A DNA stretch of 64,000 nt from Nelumbo lutea. Lineage: Eukaryota; Streptophyta; Magnoliopsida; Proteales; Nelumbonaceae. Positions 1 to 10,060 of the stretch are shown one piece after another (position 1 is the stretch's first letter; each line of letters begins with the position of its first letter). The stretch spans positions 125,748,999-125,812,998 of the forward strand of contig JAKGHH010000001.1 in NCBI GenBank assembly GCA_022828595.1, written 5' to 3'. Made by a program: the position numbers and the translations under genes. Below the pieces are notes generated by a model. It did not search any database. It was given only the letters and a program-made list of their open reading frames with translations, and had not been told where the DNA came from.

Positions 1-1589
1 CTGAAGCATGCTTAATTAAGTACCAAAGTGGAGCAGTACTTTGTGATGCTCTCTCTATATGGCACATGAGCTTAAAAGGTACTGCTTCACCCTGCAACAA
101 AGCCACCACCATTTTCTTAGTTTAAACTGTTCAAGTTCCATGAAATTAAAGTAACACTACATCCAAAATTAGCCCAAATTGCAAATTAGCTCATACGTAC
201 ATAAAGAACGGGCAGAATGATGCAAGGATTATAGAGTTTTGGGGTCAGTAGTATAGATTCCGAAGTTCTCACTCTCCCCAGGGAAAAATGCTCGTGCATA
301 AGCATGATTCTATATTATTGCTTAGTTCTATTAGAGAAATGATCACTTGTGCTAATAAGATGTAAGGTAAATAAGCCTTTCAACTAGAGATGAGGTAAAA
401 AGATGGTTTCAAAGAAAAGAAACATTCCCTCATCTCATAATTAATTGGTTTACAGAAGTTTCAATACACCCCCTATGTAATATTGGTTGACCACTTTGCA
501 AATAAATAAAAACCCAATTGGTTTTGTAATTGTTAAACATTAATTGATTTAACCTAGTCAATCTCAGAATTGAGATCCTAATAGAATGTATTGATCAAAT
601 CACCTTGAATGGTACAGCAGCCTTGATAACCTAATTTAATAAAACTCGGAGCAGAAAAGTTTCATTTCCTTTTTTTGACTGATCCAGAGCAGATAAATAT
701 TAAGGTAAAATCATAGAAATTGAGTTCCTTAAGCATCCTTATTTACTGAAAGAAATAAAAGAAATTATTTAGACAAATGAATTTGACCTCTTATTTTATG
801 GCCATCTAGGTCTCAGCTGTGATTCAGGACTTTGCTACATATGTATTTCTCATTTAATTTCTTTACATGATTATCAAATCTACTACTACATTACATTAAC
901 ATTAGAACAGAAGAAGTGCTCTAATCTAAATCTAGATCTTAGGAGATAACATTTGTTAACCATACTCATTTTTTGCAATGATTTAGATATACTTAAAGTA
1001 CCTACAATTTCAGTATCAAAATCAATGTCATGATTCCCTGTAGTCCATATCCAAGGTTGATAAGCAGCACTTCTCTCAACAAACCTGCCCCATGTATCCC
1101 ATCTGACATTGTCATGAAATGGACACATATCAGCATAAGAGAGATCACCAACAAACAATAGTGTTTGCCCTTTCATTTGGGTTCGATTCATAATGAGTCA
1201 ATGTCCTATTTGAACCAAAAGTCTGACCAAGATCCCCTACACAAATGATACCTGAAAGTTAAGAAGATATGAAAAATGCTAAAGATGCATAATCAGAGAG
1301 CAGGATGGGGTGAGAGTGTATGCTTGGGGAATGTTCTTACAAATATAACCAAACAAGATGCTATGCAAGTATAAGCAAATAAATCACCAAAAATATTCAT
1401 GTTATTTTGATAATCAACAGAAAATAATTTCATACCAACAACCCTACATCCCAAAAAACTGAACAGTAGGGAAAGAAGAGATAATACAATTATAAAGAAA
1501 TATCAGTAACAGATATTACAACGAAAATCTCATGCCTGGTGTTCCCCAAACTAAGCATTCCCTAATGACCCCTGACTTACCTAATGCAT

Positions 1590-1900
1590 CTACCAGGGCA
1601 TTTGTAAACTGCGGAATGAACCGTTTGATTTGTCTTCTAAAGTCTGCACTTGTCTGATCGAAGTTCTACATCTGCAGGATATTTCCTCCTATATCTCAAC
1701 CAGCTTAATATGACTTGGCAATCTCCTTCAACTATGATTTTTGTCCACCCATGTGAAATCACAAGCTAGCTTCAACCCTGGTAATAGTGCCAATATTTCA
1801 GCCTTCAAGGAGATACCAAAACTAATTGGACCTGAATAGCTAAGAAGGCTTTTACAACCATGATCTCAACTATCCCTCCAATGGCCATTGCTCCTGGCAA
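1590..1900 (-). mobile_element. LINE-type RNase H domain fragment
   Basis: The minus-strand translation contains a diverged RNase H-like block of the kind found at the end of plant non-LTR retrotransposon polyproteins. Recognisable pieces in order are GGIVRDHG, SYSGPISFGISLKAEILALL, GLKLAC, IVEGDCQVILSWL and, near the end, ALVDALGKSG. Frameshifts and stops separate the pieces. It lies inside the large gap of the phosphatase pseudogene and points the same way. Plant proteins with a stand-alone RVT_3 RNase H-like domain are an alternative source. Confidence 0.6.
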
Positions 1901-2754
1901 TTGAAGTTTAGCTTTAATTCCCTTCTCCATGAGCTCCCTCCTCCTCTTGTCTGCTTGGAGCCCTAGGTCGAAATGCTGCCACTATTTTCCAACCTCTCTT
2001 AATATTGGTATCGGTGTGATGCCTTTGAACTCCTCACATGCCAATGCCCAATGAACAATTTTCACCATTACAAATCAATAGAGCTAATGTCAAGTTCATC
2101 TTTTAAGATCCTTGTATTCCTTTCCCCCCAATGCCCCATAAGATGACAGCTCTTGTGCAGTGCCATGATATTTTCTGTCTCTACGTGTGATATCAAATCA
2201 ACAAAAATAATCATAGATAACCAATCCTACATTACAGATCAATTCCTGCAGTTCAATTTTCTATTTTAATTTGTTGGGGTGCTATTTTCTGTTGGACCGG
2301 TTGTTGTTTCTTGTTTGATTTATTTAATGAATTTTCTTTACCCAAAAAAACAAATGTTTTCTCAAACTAAACCAACATGGTTAAAAGAGAGGTGGAAAAA
2401 AGTGAAGCAAAGTGCTACCTATAAGACCAAAAGTATATGGAACATCTGGGCCAACTTTTGGAGGAGATCTGAACTAGAACTGCCGCACGGTGGTACTTGT
2501 GCTTCCTACGAATTGAGGAACATCGGACCAGTGATTCCTACGAGACAAGAAGATAGAAATGGTTAATGAAACACCCACCTTCAAGAAGATAGAAATGGTT
2601 AATTGTGCAATGATGGATATACCCTGAAGTGTAATTGTAGAATTTGTAGGTCAAAACCTCGCCCTTTGCAAGGTACCTGTGCTTGCCATTTTCGCTTCAG
2701 TAAAGCACGGTGCTTGAGCCAGGTTCATCTTGACTGACCCAAGAGATAATCACT

Positions 2755-3225
2755 CGGGGTGCAAGTCGGGCGGGTTGGTCCGGGTTTATAATCAACCCAG
2801 GCCCGACTCCAAAATTTGGGCTTAAGTCCGAGCCGATGTCAAGTCCGATTTTCTCAATCCGAACCCAGCCTGTGCTGTAATTTGATGCATTCGGGTTGGG
2901 CTCAGGTTAGTCAATGAATTCACTCTAAAATCATACATATATATATAAAATATATTTATACAAATATATGTACATATGTTGATGTATGCATGTAAATATA
3001 TATGCAAAATATCTAATATAAATGATATATATACAAATATGTATATATATATATGTGTGTACAAATGTATAGAAATAGGCCGGATTTGGGTTACCTAAGG
3101 ACTAAGCCCGAGCCTAACCTGAAAAATTAAAAAATCTGATTTCTTGGGCCCAAGCCCAGCCCATATAAAATTCCAGATTGGACCAATTCGAACTTGGGCT
3201 GGGCCCATCAAAGTTACACCCGTAT
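2755..3225. mobile_element. MITE with GGGTGYAA-type inverted ends
   Basis: The left end reads CGGGGTGCAAGTCGGG and the right end reads, inverted, ACGGGTGTAACTTTGATGGG. The interior is rich in Pro/Gly-like words (GGGCCCAAGC, CCCGA) flanking an AT-rich core with TATATA runs at about 2935-3055. This composition is typical of short hAT-like non-autonomous elements in plants. The superfamily is inferred; no target duplication was confirmed. Confidence 0.5.
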
Positions 3226-3534
3226 CACTCCCTTCCCCTCATGATCTCCTTGAGTTATGTGAACCTTTGAAACGCATAACACTATATATATGAAATGATG
3301 CACGTAAAGAACCTTTAAATGTAAAACCAATAAGTAAAAGCCCTAAATAAAAATCAATATCTAAAACTCAATGTAAGATGGATGTGTAAAAACAAAATGT
3401 AAATCCCAATGTTAAATGTAAAAATCAACATATAAAATCTAATGGGATATGCATGTGTAAAAACTCAATCTCACCTTATTGAACCACTATTTTTCTTTAA
3501 TTCTCAAGTAAAAACCAATGTGCGATATTCATTA

Positions 3535-3650
3535 CCATTTGTTAATTACAAAAGTGCCACTATTTAATTCCTTAAATTTTCTACTAATTACAAAGGTGTC
3601 ATTTATTTATCTCCTTGAATTTTCTATTAATTACAAAAGTGTCATCAAAA
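3535..3650. repeat. Short diverged tandem repeat (about 50-bp unit)
   Basis: The phrase TTACAAAAGTGYCA followed by an AT-rich run ending in AATTTTCTAYTAA occurs about three times in direct order (near 3545, 3590 and 3635). The copies are imperfect. A related half copy (GTAATTACAGTATTGCCAC) lies near 3727. Confidence 0.5.
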
Positions 3651-3791
3651 GCAATCATTGTTTCTTTTTTTTTAGTTATGCATATGGCATTAAATTTTCA
3701 TATAAATAAAAGAATGCTATCAACGTGTAATTACAGTATTGCCACAAAATTGTTATTATTCTCTTTATACTTTTCATTTATTACCCCTCTC

Positions 3792-4515
3792 TCTAGGGCT
3801 ATCAATGGTTCGGGTTGGACCTGATGCGCCTAAACCAATTGGGTCAATTCGGATTCGGCTTTTGATATATTGTTCTAATTCTTATCGGGTCATAGCCTAT
3901 TCCACCCATTCATGAATTACAAATATATTATTTTTATATTGCAGTTTTGTAAATTTGTTATATTATTTATTTTTTTTTTATAAAAAGCATGTATATATGA
4001 TGAAAATAGTTGAAAATATACTTGTAGTTTTATTTTTCTTTATTTAAATTGTTTTATTTTAATTTTATTAATCAAATCGGATTGGATCAAATTTGAAAGT
4101 CCAACTTCCTCATCGGATTCAAATTCAGACCCATGTTTTGTCATATCTAATCGGATCTTCGAATTGAATCTACAATTAATAGTGTTGAATTTGATGGTAA
4201 ATTGGTCAGGTTGAATTTGATGGGCCCTAACCGATTGGGTCAGTTCGGTTTTGGTTCATGGTATATTGTTCCAATTCTTATCGGGTCGGAGCCGGTTGCA
4301 CCCAGTCACAAATTAATTTGGGCTCGTCTAAAATTATATACATTGAATTGGAATTTTACGAGTCTAATGTGAGCTCGGGATGGGCTACAGTATTGGGCCA
4401 AAGCTTGAGCTAAAAATTTGTAGGGTCAAGCCCAGACCAAGTGTAAAGACAAAACTTAGGACGGAGCCTACAAATTTTGGGCCAAGCTAGGCCTTTTCAT
4501 CTACACCTCTTACAT
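3792..4515. mobile_element. Composite MITE cluster
   Basis: The stretch begins CTAGGGCTATCAATGG and contains two copies of a phrase around TTGGGTCAGTTCGG and TGTTCCAATTCTTATCGGGTC (near 3838-3895 and 4228-4290). It ends with CCTTTTCATCTACACCTCTT. The left end looks like the TAGGGRTGTCAATGG terminus found elsewhere in the window, but the right end belongs to a different type, so several small elements are probably nested or abutted. Boundaries are approximate. Confidence 0.4.
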
Positions 4516-5250
4516 CTCAAATGAAACCCATGGAATGAAAGCAAACTAATATTTTAAAACATTTCCTCTTCTCTCAATCTCTCTCTCCAAGAATTCCACA
4601 ACTTTCTCCCATCTCTCCCCCAATTCCCCCAACTCCTCTAATAATATACACTTGTTAAAATGTCTTAGTTAAATGTATTTTTTAAGATTTTATTAATTAT
4701 TGTAAAGCTATTATTTGTAATTTTAAAATTGTTTGTTTTAAAATTTAAGTAATTAATATAATTTAAATATTTAATTATATTAACTAAATCAATAATTAAT
4801 TGATTTATCATAATTAATTAATTAGTTAATTTAACTAATTAAAAAACATTAAATTAATTTGCTTCATTTATTCAATTAATTAACATTAAATCTACCTAAA
4901 AATAAAATTATTAAATGTGTTGTTGTATTCTTATCAGCCCCTGCGTGGTATGGCCACTCCGCTAGTAATCACATAAAAGGAAATAAAGACAACAATTTTA
5001 AGTGGGGAATCATCAAAGAAGCAAAAAATGCATATTTATACCTATATTTTCTTGACGCCACTTATTTATACCTATTTGACTATCTATCTTTTATACTAAA
5101 TATATTTCTTCCCATATTAAAAGGAGATTGCATTACATTTTGATCATATAATATTAATTATATATAGTTGTATCAAATTTAAATTCATGTGTTTTTTAAG
5201 TTTTTCGGGTTGATTTAAGTGTTGTTTAACCCATAGTCGGATGTATGGAA
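4516..5250. other. AT-rich non-coding stretch
   Basis: No gene is seen. The section 4640-4920 is a low-complexity run of TAATTAATT and TTTAAATT words. The rest is ordinary AT-rich intergenic DNA inside the phosphatase pseudogene gap. Confidence 0.6.
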
Positions 5251-5269
5251 TATTTCATACTCATAAATT

Positions 5270-6184
5270 TTTAACTCATGGGCAGATGTTCGAGATGCAA
5301 GGCTGAAATGCACTATAAGGTCAGAGTGAGGCGCGCTGTGTGAGGAGCAGGTCTGATCTCAGCATTATGTCAATTTTGAATTTGCATACTGTATCACATA
5401 TGGAGTAATATTTACTTGCACACACACACGTATACTACAGTGCTTGAATTGTTAGTTACAAAAATAAATCGAAATCATATTGTTTGAAAACAGATTATTT
5501 TTTAAAACAACAACATAAGAAACATGTTCTTGATTGTGTATGTGTTTTTTACTTTTATGGTTTTCAACACTGAAACTAAAAATATGTTCTTGAATTTTGT
5601 TAGAAACATTTTTTCATTTGAATATTTAATATGATGATGCATAAATCATATAATTTCTGTTTAGGTTATGATTGAGTTGGCTTTGGATGCCATGTGGTCG
5701 CACTATCTCTTCGGCCACATCAGTGTTGTATCACTTCCGCGGCCCAACCTATCTTTTCAGCCACGTCAACACCATGTCATGTGGATAAGCGTGACCAAGA
5801 TAGGAGAGCGGATAGGGACAATTCTGCTGGGGATTAGGTCTTATCTCGAAAACTTCGACGGTTAATCTCATCTTGACAACATTGAAAGCCTTACCCGACT
5901 AGGACATGGATCATTGACTATAAAAAGGCACCTCCTAATCAAGGTAAGGGATCCGAGTTTTGACTCTTATATTGTTACTCTACCCGGACAACCACCATTC
6001 TCTAACTGTTTGGCCTGCCCGCCCACTGCTTTTTATTGACTTGAGCGTCAGAATATTTATCCAGCGATAACTCCTCGGACCTCTGACTTTTTCTTGGTTT
6101 CAAATCTCATTACACGACTTCATCCTTTCACCTCGACTCCGCCTAACTGGTAAGAATTATCTGACAGTGACCTCAGTTCTTACA
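5270..6184 (+). mobile_element. Gypsy-like LTR fragment (probable solo LTR)
   Basis: The plus strand has LTR-style signals: a TATA box in GACTATAAAAAGGCACC near 5918, and downstream the phrase TTGACTTGAGCGTCAGA near 6038. This resembles the motif ACTTGAGCGTCGGAGTG common in the R region of plant gypsy LTRs. The right end is plausibly ...TTCTTACA at 6184. Base composition (higher GC) differs from the flanks. No internal coding region or second LTR was seen, so a solo or truncated LTR is most likely. The left boundary is uncertain. Confidence 0.5.
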
Positions 6185-7164
6185 CTACCGAGAATTGGAC
6201 AAGAAGATTTGTTTTTTCTTTAAAAAATAACATTCTGTTGTTGATTCCAAAAATTGAAAGAAAATCAAAAAACAAAATTCAAAACATGTTTTGTTTTTTT
6301 GGCTGATGTTAATTCCAAAAACAAATGAAAATAAAAACATTCATATTTTACAACGCTCCATAAATAACTCAATGAATTTAAAAGATCATTGATAGATGGT
6401 TTCTTTCCTACAATGAAAAACATTATAATTTTTCTATAACATTGTCAAAAAAAATGGAAGAATCATCTCTTCCAACTTAAGCCAACTATTTTGGAGCCAT
6501 GGTGGTGGTCACATCGTTCCTACTTGCTCTACGTGCCCATAGGTTTAGACATGGATATAATACACCCCATATTAAGCATATCCCACGTGTCAATATTTTA
6601 AGCCTTGAAATAAACCATCAGCTTAAAAGAATAAATATTAAACAAAGCACAAAGGGTTACTTGGATCAAACAGGACTATTGTTGCATGCCAACAAAAGTG
6701 TGTTCATGTGAAATCCATGGTTCCACACCCACACGTATGTAGAATATTGTCCCGTTCTCTTGTGATTGATCATGTAGCTAGGGTTGCACATCTATACTCG
6801 TGCAACTTATATATATGTAGGGCCCATATATACGAAGCACCAGTTAACATGCCAAGAATTGGAAGCAATCATTTCACTTTGGATCACCACAAAGGATTTC
6901 TCATATACGGCCACCTCTCGAGCCCCCTCACAAAAGAGCAATCATTTGCAATAGATTCGAAGCAATCATCTGCAATATATTGGAGGCATCACATCAATCG
7001 ATTTTTAATTTTAAATGTTGATGTATTTGCATTTTACTGAATACAGAAATTGTTTTCTTATCACAAAGGAAGAAGGGTCAAACCACAAACCAAACCAAAC
7101 CAATGAGATAAACAAGTTTCAACAGATGTTATAGGATAAAAAAATAAAAAAAGAGAAAAAACAC
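6185..7164. other. No gene recognised
   Basis: Two short plus-strand open frames at 6499-6711 and 6708-7040 overlap slightly and have no family signature. The sequence is AT-rich and looks like intronic or intergenic filler next to the first phosphatase exon. Confidence 0.6.
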
Positions 7165-7354
7165 CTGTTGAGGTGAATTATAACCAGGAGGAACACGAAA
7201 GACATCCTCACTAGTGATTAGCAGCATAGGTTCCTCCATTGCACAACAGAGCTGCGTTCAAGATCAAACCCACAAGAAGCACAACCTCTGCCCCTCCCAG
7301 CTGCAGACCCATCTTGGCACCTTAAAGCATGAGTGCCCCACTAAGTAATACAGT

Positions 7355-7363
7355 CTATTTATA
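7355..7363 (-). promoter_or_regulatory. TATA box of the purple acid phosphatase remnant
   Basis: On the minus strand this reads TATAAATAG, about 43 bases upstream of the ATG of the first exon. That spacing would give a very short 5' leader, so it may be only a fortuitous TATA, but it is the only good one near this start. Confidence 0.35.
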
Positions 7364-7654
7364 AATCGTCTAACCAGATTTTTCTACGAATTTTCATCCT
7401 GATGCGCATATTTACTGATTAAAACAATATTAAAAATCATCATACACAGATGTATATACATCTATATATAAATATGTTAAATTACAAATCGTACTAGGAC
7501 CGTGAGACAAAAAACCCCTTCCTTAGCCTTCCTCTTACTACCCTTCTACCCTTGTAATAACTATTGGGACCAGAATAATACTATTCATCTTCCCTCCCAT
7601 CACACATAATTATTGGCTCGAAAAACCAATCTATCATCCAAATCATTATATACT

Positions 7655-8000
7655 GTGTAGCCATTGCCATTGAAGAGCAGGGACTTACCCCAGATGGTGA
7701 GGCGAGCTGGGCAAGCCTCTGCGCATGCCGACGTAACAATTCCTGGTTTCAACTCTTCATCATGCACCGCTTTTCTTCTCTAAGACTTGATGAAACGTAT
7801 GTCTTGGGCTAGAGTTGATATCTCCATTGCTGTTCGGATATCAGCAGATACAGTAGAGAAAGACGACGGTGTAGCCATTGCCATTGAAGAGTAGGGACTT
7901 ACCCCAGATGGTGAGGCCAGCTGGCGTGGGTCGAGGCCTCTACGCATGCCGACGCAACAATTCATGGTTTCAACTCCTGATCATTCACCGCTTTTAATCA
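7655..8000. repeat. Local direct duplication, offset 214 bp
   Basis: The block GTGTAGCCATTGCCATTGAA at 7655 recurs at 7869. Similarity continues for about 120 bases, through CAGATGGTGAGGC, CGCATGCCGACG and CACCGCTTTT. The first copy lacks about 10 bases (around GTGGGTCGAG) present in the second. On the minus strand both contain GGGGTAAGTCCC, which resembles a splice donor, so this may be a duplicated exon end of an unidentified gene. No protein family was recognised. Confidence 0.7.
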
Positions 8001-8270
8001 TAGAATTTGACGATTACCACGTCAAAAACAAATACCATCAAATCAAACCCCCTGATCATGTTCAGTTTATGACGGCTTCGCTGCCGAAGCAAGTCCCCAC
8101 CTTCCCTCCTCGTCTCCTCCCCTTTTAAACCCTCCCATCTGAGTCCAGAGTTCAGACCACCTCTCCTCGTCCTCGGTCCTCGCTTATCAAAAACTCCTAC
8201 CCTCTCCTTCACTATCTTTTGGCTTTCACAGGAATTTTCCCAAACACTTACTGTCTATCCGTCTCGAAGA

Positions 8271-8812
8271 TGGGCTCCTGCTTTTCCTCCGAATCCAGCA
8301 ATTCCTCTGCTTCCCCAACAGTCAAAGTCATCTCCGCCGAGGCAAGCTCCGCGAGTACACATCCCCGTTACGGTATCCCACTATCCCAGGCCCTCGAAAT
8401 GGAGACGTCGCTGTGCTTCATCTGCAACTCCGACTAGCTTTTCTACGAGAGCCTTATTCCACCCTTGCACCCCGCCCAGCAACTCCAGCCTACACAGCTC
8501 TACTTCGTCCTCCCCCTCACCCGGATGCAGTACCGCCTGATGGCTTCCGACATGGCAGCATTGGCCGTTAAAGCCAGTACTGCCCTCACCCATGAATCAA
8601 AGAAAATTGGTAGGAGGGGTAAGAGGATTCGAGTTTCGCCTGTAGTTTTTGAAGTGGACGTGAGAGTAGAAGAAGATGAAGTTGATGATTGCAAGAGGTC
8701 CCAGAGTAGGGAGGTCGGGGTTTCGAGATATGGGTTTGTTGCTAAGTTACAGAGAAGCGCCTCTAGACGGGCTAGACTTGCGGTGCGATCGTTTAAATCG
8801 TTTTATGCATGA
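8271..8812 (+). pseudogene. PADRE/DUF4228-domain protein gene with internal stop
   Basis: The frame opens MGSCFSSESSNSS. The family typically starts MGxCxS, which is an N-myristoylation context. Diagnostic family blocks follow: SQALEMETSLCFICNSD, then QLYFVLPLTRMQYRLMASDM, then AALAVKASTAL, and a basic tail ending SFKSFYA. These proteins are short, plant-specific and often stress or pathogen responsive. Two defects are visible. An in-frame TAG at 8435-8437 replaces the residue after NSD, where the family usually has an acidic residue (GAG to TAG would do it). The stretch from about 8340 to 8385 is read in a shifted frame: a lost base near 8340 changes the usual GKLREY block, and an 8-base duplication (TATCCCAC) near 8373 restores the frame. 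The part downstream of the stop has an ATG at 8526 and, further up, frame-open codons from 8438. Probably a recent pseudogene. Confidence 0.8.
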
Positions 8813-9954
8813 GAGTATGCATATATAACTGAGATCAGTATTCTCTGTATTTTGTCTACCTGTGACCGGTCGTATGCTTATCATTCTACGCAGGTGAGCT
8901 GAACACAGTTCGATCTCTGTTTCTCCTTTTTATTTTTCTTTCTCTATTATCTCTCTGGTTCAAATTTCTGTTTACTGGGTCAAAGTTCCAGCTATTTCAC
9001 AAGCCTCACGATCCCATTCCCATATAGGGGTTACCGTCGCTGCTGAGGTCGGGAAAGATGAATAGTATTTTTCTCATCCGAATTATATATATATATATAT
9101 ATTAAAGCGTCTTCCCTTTCCCGAAATGGAATCTTACTATAGTTCGTTTTACATCAATAACTTGTGCATATTAATTGTAATCCCAGAAAAAAAAGTATAT
9201 TCCTTTTATTAGATGAAAAACAAGTGTCAATATTTAAGACCAGTGAGAGAGTTGATATTTTTGAATCATCTCTCTCCCATGAGCTGCGAAACAAACCCAG
9301 AACCCAAAACCGCTTTCCCCTCCTCTGCTCTGTTTTTTGGTTTGGGTTTATCAGACGACGGAGGAGGAGGGGTCTTCTTATTATCACTGTTCTGGTCGCT
9401 GTTGTTATATAGTTTTAGGTTGGGTTCTATTTTTTGGTTTGGGTTTATCAGACGACGGAGGAGGGGTTCTATTTAGTTTTACGTTACACAATTGTATGAG
9501 TCGGGAGGCGGCGAAATCGTCAAAATCAATCAGTTTGGCGAAATTAATACTTGGCTTGGCAAAGAAAGAGAAGGGAAAAGATCTGAAGGTGGCTTTTTTT
9601 GTTGAAATCTTGTTTTTTGTTTGCTACGAGTATGTGTGTTTCTTAGGTACTACGTTTATCCGCCTCGTATATCTATCTATTGCTGGTTTTATTTTTGGTG
9701 ATTTTGAAAGGTCGGAGTGGTCGCGGTAGGTACGTGCTAGTGGTTCTTTCTTTGCATTTTTTTCCTGTCTGATTGTTTATTTTTGATGTCGTGAGTTGTA
9801 GAGATATAGCTCTCTTCAATCTGGCTGTTATCTTCAATGCCGTGAGTTTAGATTTTTTATTTTTTTGGACAGGGTTAGATTTCTCTCCCATACGCCTGGA
9901 ACGTCACAAACTTACAGAGACTTCATAGCTTCAGATTTGGCTCATTTACGGAGA
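8813..9954. other. Non-coding stretch with small repeats
   Basis: It holds a (TA)n run at about 9084-9104 and a 35-base direct repeat, TTTTTTGGTTTGGGTTTATC plus the following 15 bases, at 9333-9367 and 9430-9464 (offset 97). Overlapping open frames at 9164-9729 arise from this repeat and resemble no protein. It could be the 5' flank or leader of an unidentified gene, but nothing firm supports that. Confidence 0.5.
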
Positions 9955-10060
9955 ATGTCGCAAATCAATCTAAGACTGCAAGGATGCAAAATCGGAGAGG
10001 CCGAGGAAGGGATGGCGGGTTCGGAATGGAGAATACGCTAAGCTCTGCGATCGATGAGCG
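9955..10060 (+). other. Possible first coding exon of an unidentified gene
   Basis: The frame starting at the ATG at 9984 encodes MQNRRGRGRDGGFGMENTLS and reaches GATGAGC followed by a good splice donor, GTAAGC, near 10059. A matching downstream exon is not clear. One candidate begins after the acceptor GTTGCAG near 11579 but stops quickly. Treat as a weak prediction. Confidence 0.2.

Larger units (their letters stand above)
1..7312 (-). pseudogene. Purple acid phosphatase pseudogene (broken, runs off left edge)
   Basis: Three exon-like pieces match plant purple acid phosphatases, which are secreted binuclear metallohydrolases that release phosphate from organic esters. Exon 7165-7312 starts with ATG and encodes a hydrophobic signal peptide, then the block DVFRVPPGYNSPQQ, which lies in another frame behind an in-frame TAG. 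Exon 1002-1251 (acceptor CAG, donor GTACTT) carries the three metal-ligand blocks seen in the family: GDLGQT, GDLSYAD and GNHD. It also contains a frameshift just before [14 protein letters not shown]. Exon 1-91 continues in phase with a diverged PFK...APLWY...KHASA block that has lost a few residues. The exon normally between the first two (start of the metallophosphatase region, beginning VHITQGD in the family) is not visible. About 5.9 kb of transposon-rich DNA sits in its place. Two frameshifts and a missing exon make this a pseudogene. The family call is secure; the exact paralogue is not. Confidence 0.85.

Noticed and set aside
9164..9729. Cluster of overlapping plus-strand ORFs
   Set aside because: They share a 97-bp-offset direct repeat read in different frames. 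No protein similarity and no splice context.
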